This document shows positions 1 to 7,448 of a DNA stretch of 18,340 nucleotides, in pieces. Below the pieces are notes generated by a model. That model saw only the letters and a program-made list of their open reading frames with translations. It was not told where the DNA came from and ran no database searches. Position numbers and translations under genes: made by a program. Source of the stretch: JBLKSS01 sp047607725 (GTDB taxonomy: Bacteria; Pseudomonadota; Gammaproteobacteria; Enterobacterales; Enterobacteriaceae); assembly GCF_047607725.1 (NCBI RefSeq), contig NZ_JBLKSS010000079.1, positions 1 to 18,340 of the forward strand, written 5' to 3'. The stretch's first letter is position 1, and every line of letters starts with the position of its first letter.

Positions 1-166
1 ACTACGCAAAGAGCAAGGAGTAGCCAGCACAGGAAAAATAGACTAAAACTGAGTCAGAAGATGAGCGAACACGTGATCGAATATCACTGGAATGGGTGAT
101 CGGAAAATATCGGAATAACTGATCGGATGTCGCCGGAACAAATGATCGGATACGTCGGAATCTGCA
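1..166. mobile_element. End of an IS21-type insertion sequence (partial)
   Basis: Four direct repeats of exactly 23 bp start at 74, 97, 120 and 143, each opening with TGATCG and carrying a central CGGAA or TGGAA. The last ends in TGCA at about 163-166, where the sequence switches abruptly to the coding sequence of an ABC permease on the minus strand. Multiple short repeats at the termini, bound by the IstA transposase, are characteristic of IS21-family elements. The rest of the element would lie left of the window. No transposase coding sequence is visible here, so the family assignment is inferred from the repeats and the interrupted gene alone. Confidence 0.6.
74..165. repeat. Four 23-bp tandem terminal repeats
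   Basis: The repeat starts at 74, 97, 120 and 143 have an exact 23-bp period. The core of each is TGATCGGA followed by a degenerate stretch and CGGAA. The copy at 74 is the most diverged. They probably act as transposase binding sites of the insertion element whose edge is at about 166. Confidence 0.8.
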
Positions 167-563
167 CCTGGGTCGAATTCATGCCGATGGCCCAGGCGGC
201 TTCCCACTGCGCCTTGGGCACCGAGACGATGGCGCCGCGGATTATCTCCGAGCTGTAAGCGCCGACGCTCAAGGTGAAACCAATCAGGGCCGCCGGGAAG
301 GCGTCCAGGGTGACGCCGGCGCTGGGCAAACCATAGAAAATCAAAAACAGCTGCACCAGCAGCGGTGTTCCCCGGATAACCCAAACATAAAAATCAGCGA
401 TTTCTTTCAGCGGTTGCGGGCCATACAAACGAACCAGCGCCACCAGAAACCCCACCACCAGGCCGCCGACAAACGACAGCAGCTCCAGCGGCAGGGTAAA
501 CATCAGCCCGGCTGTAAACAAACGCCAAAAGGAGTCGTACATTAATTGCAGCCATGGCCGCAT
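166..563 (-). pseudogene. Polar amino-acid ABC transporter permease, 3' truncated
   Basis: This reads as the N-terminal 130 or so residues of a HisM/TcyL-like inner-membrane permease. It has a first membrane segment (residues about 18-42), the conserved RGTPLLVQLFLIFYGLP stretch, and the start of the transmission loop near EAAWAIGMNSTQV. The family motif that should follow, including the glycine that contacts the ATPase, is missing. At about 166 the frame runs into the terminal repeats of an insertion sequence and stops at 84. The start at 563 lies 24 bp downstream of the binding-protein stop, the usual binding protein-permease order. Substrate is unclear; the partner resembles cystine/polar amino-acid receptors. 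A permease without its C-terminal half cannot assemble, so it is called a pseudogene. Confidence 0.85.
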
Positions 564-587
564 TGGTATGACTCCCGGAGAAATAAA

Positions 588-1290
588 TTACTGAGAAACG
601 TCCTGGCCGAAATAGCGCAGCGAAATAGTTTTATAGGTGCCGTCGGCCTTGATTTCATCCAGGGCTTTATTAATGGCGTCCACCAGGGCGGTTTGGTTCT
701 TACGTACCAGAATGCCCGATGGCGCATTGGCAGGTTCAGAGGCGGCCACTTTCACTTTGGCGTTCGGCTGGTGTTTTTTGAAATCCAGGAACAACAAATT
801 GTCATTAAGCGTGGCGGCCGCGCGTCCGGTAATAACCAGCCCCAGCGATTGCGTAAAGCCGTCGGTCGGCACGATATCGGCGCCGTATTTGCTGGCCAAC
901 TGCGAATAATTACTGGTCAGACTTTGCGCGGCTTTTTGGCCTTTCAGGTCGCTGAAGTTTTTAATCGTCGTATTGTCGTCGCGGGTAATCAACACCACTT
1001 TTGAATCGACATAAGGTTTGGAGAAATCATATTTCGCCTGACGTTCCGGCGTGATGCCCACCTGATTAATGACCGCATCATAACGTTTACCGTCCAGACC
1101 GGCGATAAGCCCATCCCAGCGCCCTTCGATAAACTTGGCCTTGACACCCAGCTTTTCGGCGACCGCACGGCCCAGATCCACGTCAAAGCCGACCAGTTTG
1201 TCGCTCTCATCGTGAAACGTATAAGGCGCATAAGTCCCCTCGGTGCCGAAGGTTATGGTGCCAGGCGGACTTAACTGCCGCCAATGCTAA
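588..1290 (-). pseudogene. Periplasmic amino-acid-binding protein, N-terminus lost
   Basis: The frame from about 1254 to 588 encodes almost a full mature solute-binding protein of SBP family 3: GTEGTYAPYTF, LVGFDVDLGRAVAEKLG, DAVINQVGITPERQAKYDFS and a C-terminal KTISLRYFGQDVSQ. It resembles cystine-binding FliY/TcyJ. In frame, no start codon or signal peptide precedes it. A stretch reading LALAAVKSAW, like the hydrophobic core of a signal peptide, lies in a different frame at about 1260-1290. This suggests a small deletion at the signal-peptide junction. Without export the protein could not serve the transporter, and the adjoining permease is also broken, so the whole importer is probably dead. 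An unusual start such as the internal ATG at 1181 would yield a non-exported fragment. Confidence 0.8.
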
Positions 1291-1518
1291 ACTATTTTAC
1301 TTTCAGGTCTAAAGCATTTTATGTCATTAGTCATTGCGTTTGGTTATACAATCTACGTACGTTTGCAACTGTAGTGCATAGCGCTAAGCGTGACAAGGGC
1401 GCGGGCGGCGGCGGCTTCGATGGTGAAAGTTGGAATGCGGCGCCTATAAGCACCTATTGACAGCCAGGCCGCCCAGTCTGCACGATCGCAGTAAGCCACA
1501 TCGGTTCAGGATAAAAAT

Positions 1519-2010
1519 ATGATAAACGACAGCGAACTCTATGCGCTTAGCGCGCGGCTGGGCGCGGCGCTTAAGCGGGACAATAAGTTTATTACCTGCG
1601 CCGAATCCTGCACCGGCGGCTGGGTGGCCAAGACCATTACCGACGTTTCCGGCAGCGCCGGCTGGTTTGAGCGCGGCTTTGTCACCTACGGCAATCAGGC
1701 GAAAACCGATTTGCTCGGTGTGCGCCCCCGGACCCTGGAACAGCACGGCGCGGTGAGCGATCCGGTGGTGCAGGAGATGGCCTGCGGCGCGCTCCGCGCC
1801 GCGTCTGCCGACTACGCGGTGGCGATAAGCGGTATCGCCGGCCCCGACGGCGGCACGATTGAAAAACCGGTGGGTACGGTCTGGTTCGGTTTCGCCGCCG
1901 CGCAGAGCGATCCCTTTTCCCAGCTTATTCATTTCGAGGGCGACAGGGACGCGGTGCGCCGTCAGGCGGTGCATTTCGCGCTAACCACGTTGCTTGCGGC
2001 ATTTCTCTAA
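1519..2010 (+). CDS. pncC: Nicotinamide-nucleotide amidase PncC (CinA C-terminal family)
   Basis: The 163-residue protein is a stand-alone CinA C-terminal domain, matching the E. coli PncC length of about 165. It carries the AESCTGGWVAKTI motif with the catalytic serine near residue 30, the GWFERGFVTYGN segment, AISGIAGPDGG and KPVGTVWFGF. PncC deamidates nicotinamide mononucleotide to nicotinic acid mononucleotide, recycling the NMN released by NAD-dependent DNA ligase. The ATG at 1519 follows an AGGA ribosome site, and the gene ends just upstream of the recA promoter, as in other enterics. No lesion is visible, in contrast to both neighbours. Confidence 0.95.
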   Translation: MINDSELYALSARLGAALKRDNKFITCAESCTGGWVAKTITDVSGSAGWFERGFVTYGNQAKTDLLGVRPRTLEQHGAVSDPVVQEMACGALRAASADYAVAISGIAGPDGGTIEKPVGTVWFGFAAAQSDPFSQLIHFEGDRDAVRRQAVHFALTTLLAAFL

Positions 2011-2017
2011 AATTCGC

Positions 2018-2045
2018 TTGATACTGTACATTAATATAGCATAAT
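2018..2045 (+). promoter_or_regulatory. recA promoter with a degraded LexA (SOS) box
   Basis: TTGATA at 2018-2023 and CATAAT at 2040-2045 are spaced by 16 bp, exactly the layout of the E. coli recA promoter. The spacer holds a LexA operator, CTGT at 2024-2027, eight bases, then ATAG at 2036-2039. The consensus right half is ACAG, so the operator has lost a key base in one half. The -10 also deviates from TATAAT. Known from E. coli: LexA binds CTGT-N8-ACAG. Inference: repression here is weakened, consistent with decay of the gene it controls. Confidence 0.75.
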
Positions 2046-2121
2046 TATCACTCAGTACCGCCGGTACATATCGTTGGCGAAAGAGGGTGGCGATGTCGCT
2101 CCCCGCTTGATAGGAGTTGAA

Positions 2122-3196
2122 ATGGCTATTGATGAGAATAAACAAAAGGTGTTAGCGGCAGCACTGGGCCAAATTGAAAAGCAATTCGGCAAGGGCTCGA
2201 TCATGCGCCTGGGTGAAGATCGCTCCATGGATGTTGAAACGATCTCCACAGGTTCTCTGTCTCTGGATATCGCGTTGGGCGCCGGTGGGCCGCCCATGGG
2301 CCGTATCGTTGAAATCTACGGCCCGGAATCATCGGGTAAAACCACCCTGACCCTGCAGGTCATCGCCGCGGCGCAGCGCGAAGGCAAAACCTGCGCCTTT
2401 ATCGATCGATACCGAGCACACCCTGGAGGACCCCATCTACGCCAAAAAGCTGGGCGTCGACATCGATAATCTGCTGTGCTCCCAGTCGGACACCGGCGAA
2501 CAGGCGCTGGAAATCTGCGACGCCCTGACCCGCTCCGGCGCCGTAGACGTCATCATCGTCGACTCCGTGGCGGCCCTGACGCCGAAAGCGGAAATCGAGG
2601 GTGAGATTGGCGATTCCCATATGGGGCTGTCCGCCCGTATGATGAGCCAGGCGATGCGGAAGCTGGCGGGTAATTTGAAAAACGCCAATACGCTGCTGAT
2701 TTTCATCAACCAGATCCGCATGAAGATCGGCGTCATGTTCGGTAACCCGGAGACCACGACCGGCGGTAACGCGCTTAAGTTTTACGCATCGGTTCGTCTG
2801 GATATCCGCCGTATCGGCTCGGTGAAAGAAGGCGATGTGGTGGTGGGCAGCGAAACCCGCGTCAAAGTCGTGAAGAACAAAGTCGCCGCGCCGTTCAAAC
2901 AGGCCGAATTCCAGATCATGTACGGCGAAGGCATCAACATTCGCGGTGAGCTGGTCGATCTGGGCGTCAAGCACAAGCTGATAGAGAAAGCGGGCGCCTG
3001 ATACAGCTATAACGGCGAGAAGATCGGCCAGGGCAAGGCCAATGCCTGCACCTTTCTGAAGGACCATCCCTAACTGGCGGCGGAGCTGGATAAGAAGCTG
3101 CGCGACATGCTGCTGCACAGCGCCGACGGCAACAGCCTGGTCAGCGACGTGGAAAGCGAGGATGAAAGCGCCAGCGAGAGCAATGAAGAGTTTTAA
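2122..3196 (+). pseudogene. recA: recA recombinase pseudogene (frameshift plus two stops)
   Basis: The sequence encodes a recognisable full-length RecA, from MAIDENKQKVLAAALGQ at 2122 to NEEF and TAA at 3194-3196. The Walker A stretch GPESSGKT and the L2-region FGNPETTTGGNALKF are present. Three lesions break it. Near 2405-2413 an apparent 4-bp duplication (ATCGATCGAT) shifts the frame in the motif that should read FIDAEHALDPIYA. The Trp of AWYSY is TGA at 2999-3001. A later codon is TAA at 3071-3073. The first frame would give only about 115 residues and ends at 2469. RecA performs strand exchange and triggers LexA cleavage, so homologous recombination and SOS should be absent unless another copy exists. 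The ATG at 2122, preceded by TAGGAG, is the true start. Confidence 0.96.
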
Positions 3197-3252
3197 CCGA
3201 CAGGCGGTGAAGACGGCGCCGCCGCCGGCTACGGCGCGCGGTCGCTAACGCG

Positions 3253-3611
3253 GTGGCCTCCTTACTCGACCGGGCTTTGGGGCTGCTGTCCCGCCGCGAT
3301 CATAGCGAAGCCGAACTGCGGCGTAAGCTGGCGGTACCGCCGGTTGCGCGCCGTCGCTTTCGCGAGCGCGCCGATGTGCAACCCGCGCCCGCGGTAAGCC
3401 AGGACGAGATCGACCAGGCGATCGCTTACTGTCATGACCACGACTGGCTTGACTATGGGCGTTTCGCCCGGCGCAGGCGTTCGCCGTGGCGGTGAAAAAG
3501 TTCGGGCAGCTGCTGCCGGCCGAGCCGCAGACCAAAATCAAAGTGCAGCGTTATCTACTCTCCCGCGGCTTTTCCTTCGACGAAATCCGGTCTATTTATA
3601 CAAATTTATAA
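3253..3611 (+). pseudogene. recX: recX regulatory protein pseudogene (internal deletion)
   Basis: The start at 3253 (GTG) gives ASLLDRALGLLSRRDHSEAELRRKL and then DWLDYGRFA, the N-terminal part of RecX. About 45 residues expected in the middle of the protein are missing. In another frame the C-terminus follows, from about 3478: FAVAVKKFGQLLP, KIKVQRYLLSRGFSFDEI, ending at TAA 3609-3611. The first frame stops at 3493-3495. RecX inhibits RecA filament extension and normally sits right after recA, as here. With recA dead there is no selection to keep it. The exact original start is uncertain because the 50 bp upstream are not clearly coding. Confidence 0.9.
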
Positions 3612-3755
3612 ATAGATGGCGGGCGGGATTTTACTTCGCACCAAAGAAAATTTATCTTATTCCCACTTTTTACGATCCTGAACGCTACTGCAGCGCCTTA
3701 CTACTGCGCTATTCTGTTCACGATTCGATCTTTTTTGCATGATTCCGGGACAACT

Positions 3756-6383
3756 ATGAGCAAGAGCACCGCTGAGATCCGTCAGGCGTTTCTCGATTTT
3801 TTCCATAGCAAGGGACATCAGGTGGTGGCAAGCAGCTCACTGGTGCCTGATAACGATCCAACATTGCTGTTCACCAACGCCGGCATGAACCAGTTCAAGG
3901 ATGTGTTCCTGGGCCTGGATAACCGTTCCTACCGGCGCACCACCACATCGCAGCGCTGCGTGAGGGCGGGCGGCAAGCACAACGATTTGGAAAACGTCGG
4001 CTACACGGCGCGCCACCACACTTTTTTTGAGATGCTGGGGAATTTCAGCTTCGGCGACTATTTCAAACATGATGCTATCCGGTTCGCCTGGGAACTGTTG
4101 ACCGGTGAACAATGGTTCAACCTGCCTAAAGAGAAGCTGTGGGTGACGGTGTATGCCACCGATGATGAAGCCTATAACATCTGGGCCAGCGAGGTGGGAG
4201 TACCCGCCGAGCGCATCATCCGTATCGGCGATAATAAAGGTAGCGCCTATGCCTCCGATAATTTCTGGCAAATGGGCGACACCGGTCCCTGTGGTCCCTG
4301 CTCGGAAATCTTTTATGATCACGGCGAGCATATCTGGGGCGGCCCGCCGGGAAGCACGGAGGAAGACGGCGACCGCTACATCGAGATCTGGAACCTGGTG
4401 TTCATGCAATTTAACCGCCAGGCCGATGGCACCCTGTTGCCGTTGCCGAAACCCTCGGTGGATACCGGCATGGGGCTGGAGCGTATTGCCGCGGTATTGC
4501 AACATGTCAACTCGAACTATGATATCGACCTGTTCAAGAAACTTATCGCCGCCGCGGCCCAGGCAACCGGCGCCAGCGATCCCGACAGCAAATCGCTGCG
4601 TGTTATCGCCGACCACATTCGCTCTTGCTCGTTCCTGGTCAGCGACGGCGTCGTGCCGTCCAACGAGGGCCGGGGCTATGTCCTGCGCCGTATCATCCGC
4701 CGCGCGATTCGTCACGGCAACATGCTGGGCGCCAGCGACACCTTTTTCTATAAGCTGGTCGCGCCGCTCATCGAGGTGATGGGCAGCGCCGCGAGCCAGC
4801 TGCAGCCGCAACAGGCGATGGTGGATCAGGTGCTGCGCGCCGAGGAAGAGCAGTTCGCCCGCACGCTGGAGCGCGGCCTGACGCTGCTGGACGAAGAGTT
4901 GGCCAAACTGACTGGCGACACCCTCGATGGCGAAACCGCTTTCCGCCTGTATGATACTTATGGTTTCCCGCTGGATTTGACCGCCGATGTCTGCCGGGAA
5001 CGCAACCTGCGCGTCGACGAGTCGGGCTTTGAACGCGCCATGGAGGCGCAGCGCAAACGCGCGCGCGAGTCGAGCGGTTTCGGTGCCGACTACAACAGCC
5101 TGCAGCGCGTGGACGAAACCACCCGTTTCTTTGGCTATGAACAGCTTGCGCATCAGGGACGGGTGACCGCGCTGTTCCGCGATGGCCAGCCGGTAGAGGT
5201 CATCCGTCAGGGTGAAGAGGCGGTGGTGGTGCTTGACGAAACGCCGTTCTATGGCGAATCGGGCGGACAGGTGGGCGACCGGGGCGAATTAAAAGCGGCT
5301 TCCGGGGTGTTCGAGGTAGCGGATACGCAGAAATACGGCAAAGCGTTTGGCCACCTGGGCAAGCTCAGCTACGGTGAACTGAAATTGGGCACGCAGGTCG
5401 CGGCGCAGGTAGATAGCGTGCGCCGCGAGCGCATCCGCCTGAATCATTCGGCCACTCATTTGCTGCATGCGGCGTTGCGTCAGGTGCTTGGTGAACATGT
5501 CAGGCAGAAGGGGTCGCTGGTGAACGATCACTACCTGCGTTTCGATTTCTCCCATAATGAAGCCATGAAGCCCGAACAGATCCGTCGGGTGGAAGATATC
5601 GTTAATGAGCAGATCCGCCGCAACCTGCCTATCCAGACGGAGATTATGGCGCTGGAGGACGCCCGCAATAAAGGGGCCATGGCGCTGTTCGGTGAAAAAT
5701 ACGAGGCGCAGGTCAGGGTGCTGAGCATGGGGGATTTTTCTACCGAACTGTGTGGCGGGACCCACGCCAGCCGTACCGGCGATATTGGCCTGTTCCGCAT
5801 CACTTCGGAATCCGGCACCGCCGCCGGTATCCGCCGTATCGAAACGGTCACCGGCGAAGGGGCGCTGGCGTCGCTTCATCAGCAGAGCGATTTGGTGCAT
5901 CATATTGCTCAGTTGGTGAAAGGCGATAGTCAAACGCTGGTGGATAAAGTACGGGCGCTGCAGGAGCGTTCTCGCCAGTTGGAAAAAGATCTCCAGCGAT
6001 TGAAAAACCAGCAGGCCGCGCAGGAAAGCGCATCGCTCGGCCGTAACGTGCGCGACATCAACGGCGTCAAGGTCCTGGTGAGTCAACTGGACAATGTCGA
6101 GTCGAAAATGCTGCGCACCATGGTGGACGATCTGAAAAACCAATTGGGGTCGGCAGTCATCGTCCTCGCCACGGCGGCGGAGGGTAAAGTCAGCCTGATA
6201 GCCGGCGTGACCAAGGATTTGACCGATCGGATCAAAGCGGGTGACATTGTTGGTCACCTCGCGCAGCAGGTGGGGGGTAAAGGCGGCGGACGCCCCGATC
6301 TGGCGCAAGCGGGCGGCAGCCATATCGCCGCTTTGCCGGCCGCGCTGGCAAGCTTAGATGCGATGCTGGCCGCAAAACTCTGA
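3756..6383 (+). CDS. alaS: Alanine-tRNA ligase
   Basis: The 875-residue protein is collinear with E. coli AlaS (876 residues), beginning MSKSTAEIRQAFLDFF. The class II catalytic core occupies about residues 1-460, including TTSQRCVRAGGKHNDLENVG. The editing domain has its zinc ligands at HSATH (H564, H568) and CGGTH (C666, H670), the same positions as in E. coli. A C-terminal C-Ala domain ends with GGKGGGRPDLAQAGG. It charges tRNA-Ala and hydrolyses mischarged Ser/Gly-tRNA. The ATG at 3756 is chosen from homology rather than an in-frame codon 21 bp upstream. There is no lesion, despite the dead recA-recX upstream; the 144 bp between recX and alaS must hold its promoter, which I could not place confidently. 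Confidence 0.98.
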   Translation: MSKSTAEIRQAFLDFFHSKGHQVVASSSLVPDNDPTLLFTNAGMNQFKDVFLGLDNRSYRRTTTSQRCVRAGGKHNDLENVGYTARHHTFFEMLGNFSFGDYFKHDAIRFAWELLTGEQWFNLPKEKLWVTVYATDDEAYNIWASEVGVPAERIIRIGDNKGSAYASDNFWQMGDTGPCGPCSEIFYDHGEHIWGGPPGSTEEDGDRYIEIWNLVFMQFNRQADGTLLPLPKPSVDTGMGLERIAAVLQHVNSNYDIDLFKKLIAAAAQATGASDPDSKSLRVIADHIRSCSFLVSDGVVPSNEGRGYVLRRIIRRAIRHGNMLGASDTFFYKLVAPLIEVMGSAASQLQPQQAMVDQVLRAEEEQFARTLERGLTLLDEELAKLTGDTLDGETAFRLYDTYGFPLDLTADVCRERNLRVDESGFERAMEAQRKRARESSGFGADYNSLQRVDETTRFFGYEQLAHQGRVTALFRDGQPVEVIRQGEEAVVVLDETPFYGESGGQVGDRGELKAASGVFEVADTQKYGKAFGHLGKLSYGELKLGTQVAAQVDSVRRERIRLNHSATHLLHAALRQVLGEHVRQKGSLVNDHYLRFDFSHNEAMKPEQIRRVEDIVNEQIRRNLPIQTEIMALEDARNKGAMALFGEKYEAQVRVLSMGDFSTELCGGTHASRTGDIGLFRITSESGTAAGIRRIETVTGEGALASLHQQSDLVHHIAQLVKGDSQTLVDKVRALQERSRQLEKDLQRLKNQQAAQESASLGRNVRDINGVKVLVSQLDNVESKMLRTMVDDLKNQLGSAVIVLATAAEGKVSLIAGVTKDLTDRIKAGDIVGHLAQQVGGKGGGRPDLAQAGGSHIAALPAALASLDAMLAAKL

Positions 6384-6406
6384 GTAGAATAAGAATACGT
6401 TATAAT

Positions 6407-6440
6407 AAACACCCTAACTTTCTGTTAAGTTAGGGTGTTT
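6407..6440. terminator. alaS terminator (14-bp hairpin)
   Basis: A perfect 14-bp inverted repeat (6407-6420 with 6427-6440) encloses a 6-nt loop. It starts with AAAC and ends with GTTT, so a T-run is built into the stem on either strand. It lies 23 bp after the alaS stop and ahead of csrA, so csrA probably needs its own promoter. Confidence 0.85.
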
Positions 6441-6533
6441 CAATACATACTCTTCCGGGAAACAAAAGTTAGGCGCGAAGCTGGTCATATCGACTAAACT
6501 TATACCAGATATGGAAAGCGCCCGGCCGGCCGG

Positions 6534-6557
6534 CGTGTGTCGCATGTATGCTACACG
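6534..6557. promoter_or_regulatory. Imperfect hairpin upstream of csrA
   Basis: CGTGT (6534-6538) can pair with ACACG (6553-6557), with an inner GCAT/ATGC stem. It follows a CCGGCCGGCCGG block in the 197-bp alaS-csrA interval. Its role is unknown; it may sit in or near the csrA leader or promoter. Closer to the gene, the last 38 bp before csrA, including the TTTCAAGGAGC ribosome site, look the same as I remember from E. coli, suggesting conserved autoregulation by CsrA at the GGA of the ribosome site. Confidence 0.35.
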
Positions 6558-6637
6558 GCTTACGCTTTCACGGTATATGATGGATAATGGCGGGAAACTG
6601 AGAGACCCGACTCTTTTAATCTTTCAAGGAGCAAAGA

Positions 6638-6823
6638 ATGCTTATTCTGACTCGTCGAGTTGGTGAAACCCTCATGATAGGCGATGAGGTTACGGTTACT
6701 GTTTTAGGCGTCAAAGGCAACCAAGTCCGTATCGGTGTTAATGCTCCTAAAGAAGTTTCTGTGCACCGCGAAGAAATATACCAGCGTATCCAGGCTGAGA
6801 AGTCGCAACAGACTCCTTACTGA
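6638..6823 (+). CDS. csrA: Carbon storage regulator CsrA
   Basis: The 61-residue protein matches E. coli CsrA except at the extreme C-terminus (QQTPY rather than QQSSY). RNA-binding residues L4 and R44 (in EVSVHREEI) are present. CsrA is a homodimeric RNA-binding protein that recognises GGA motifs in mRNA leaders, usually blocking translation, and controls carbon storage, motility and virulence genes. It has a strong AAGGAG ribosome site that includes a GGA, consistent with the known self-repression. It sits between alaS and the tRNA-Ser/Arg cluster, the standard enteric position. In a degrading genome, its near-perfect conservation argues for continued purifying selection. Confidence 0.98.
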   Translation: MLILTRRVGETLMIGDEVTVTVLGVKGNQVRIGVNAPKEVSVHREEIYQRIQAEKSQQTPY

Positions 6824-6833
6824 TCCCTTTTCA

Positions 6834-6886
6834 GCGCCTTGCCCCGTGCGAGGCGCAGCCCCGTGATAACCCCGTTATCAGCGCCT
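6834..6886 (+). terminator. Mutually exclusive hairpins after csrA
   Basis: AGGCGC at 6851-6856 can pair either with GCGCCT upstream (6834-6839) or with GCGCCT downstream (6881-6886). The second pairing encloses a perfect TGATAAC-ccc-GTTATCA hairpin (6864-6880) and is followed by TTTCTATTTC, resembling an intrinsic terminator. The first pairing would compete with that closing stem. It most simply terminates csrA; the alternative pairing is an inference from complementarity. Confidence 0.5.
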
Positions 6887-7019
6887 TTCTATTTCTCGAG
6901 CTTGTTTCCTCTCCTTTCCAAAAATCGCCAAGAGACGGTTATTTTACCGCTATTTAGCTGCTAATCTGCGCAAGTTGCATGGGAATTGTGCAATCGCTTC
7001 CCGGTGGGCAAAAAAGGGT

Positions 7020-7047
7020 TTGACTTATCAAGCCCAGAAAGTAATAT
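7020..7047 (+). promoter_or_regulatory. Promoter of the tRNA-Ser/Arg operon
   Basis: TTGACT at 7020-7025 and TAATAT at 7042-7047 are separated by 16 bp. The GC-rich stretch GTGCGCC that follows immediately is the discriminator type found at stringently controlled stable-RNA promoters. The first tRNA begins about 40 bp downstream. Confidence 0.7.
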
Positions 7048-7088
7048 GTGCGCCACACAGCGCCGATGAGCTTCAACAGCGGCGCGTA

Positions 7089-7181
7089 GGTGAGGTGGCC
7101 GAGAGGCTGAAGGCGCTCCCCTGCTAAGGGAGTATACGGTCAAAAGCTGTATCGAGGGTTCGAATCCCTCCCTCACCGCCA
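7089..7181 (+). tRNA. serV: tRNA-Ser (anticodon GCU)
   Basis: A complete class II tRNA with an encoded CCA. The acceptor strands GGTGAGG and CCTCACC are perfectly paired and followed by G and CCA. The anticodon loop CTGCTAA is closed by CTCCC/GGGAG with GCT at 7123-7125, followed by a long variable arm typical of tRNA-Ser and an intact GGTTCGAATCC T-arm. It decodes AGC and AGU. It is first in the cluster after csrA, the position of serV in E. coli. Confidence 0.97.
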
Positions 7182-7189
7182 TTTACAAT

Positions 7190-7266
7190 GCATCCGTAGC
7201 TCAGCTGGATAGAGTACTCGGCTACGAACCGAGCGGTCGGGGGTTCGAATCCTCCCGGATGCACCA
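7190..7266 (+). tRNA. argV: tRNA-Arg (anticodon ACG), complete copy
   Basis: A 77-nt tRNA with acceptor strands GCATCCG/CGGATGC and an encoded CCA. The anticodon loop CTACGAA has ACG at 7224-7226; its A34 becomes inosine, so it reads CGU, CGC and CGA. It lies 8 bp after tRNA-Ser, matching argV in E. coli, where four such copies follow serV. One oddity: the T-stem reads GGGGG at 7239-7243, with G at 7241 where E. coli and the second copy here have A, giving a G-U wobble against CCTCC. It should still fold. It is the only complete tRNA-Arg(ACG) in the window. Confidence 0.96.
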
Positions 7267-7380
7267 TTAACTGACTTGGTGGCAGAGTCAGGGGCCTGGC
7301 GGATACACTTGCCGGACCGGTAAATGTCGGACAGTCCAAAGAAAAGCACGTCGCACATGACGTCATAATAATAATTACAT

Positions 7381-7448
7381 GCATCCGTAGCTCAGCTGGA
7401 TAGAGTACTCGGCTACGAACCGAGCGGTCGGAGGTTCGAATCCTCCCG
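7381..7448 (+). pseudogene. tRNA-Arg (ACG) pseudogene, 3' acceptor arm lost
   Basis: From 7381 to 7448 this is identical to the preceding tRNA-Arg except for A rather than G at 7432 in the T-stem. The 5' acceptor strand, D-arm, anticodon ACG (7415-7417) and T-arm are intact. After CCTCCCG the expected GATGCACCA is replaced by CATTCC, so the acceptor stem cannot form and no CCA end exists. The junction fits a 7-bp deletion (GATGCAC) from CCCGGATGCACCATTCC. It cannot be matured or charged. Automated tools may call it as a tRNA because the anticodon and T-arm are perfect. Confidence 0.88.

Noticed and set aside
1340..1380. Possible MetJ operator upstream of the broken amino-acid transporter
   Set aside because: The minus strand has ACGTACGTAG-like bases but no convincing tandem AGACGTCT boxes.
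2399..3118. A 239-codon open frame antisense to recA
   Set aside because: It overlaps clearly recognisable RecA coding sequence and shows only a composition-driven shadow frame.
3837..6323. Long open frames antisense to alaS (438 and 344 codons)
   Set aside because: They mirror the GC-rich codon structure of the strongly conserved alaS gene and have no ribosome site or familiar product.
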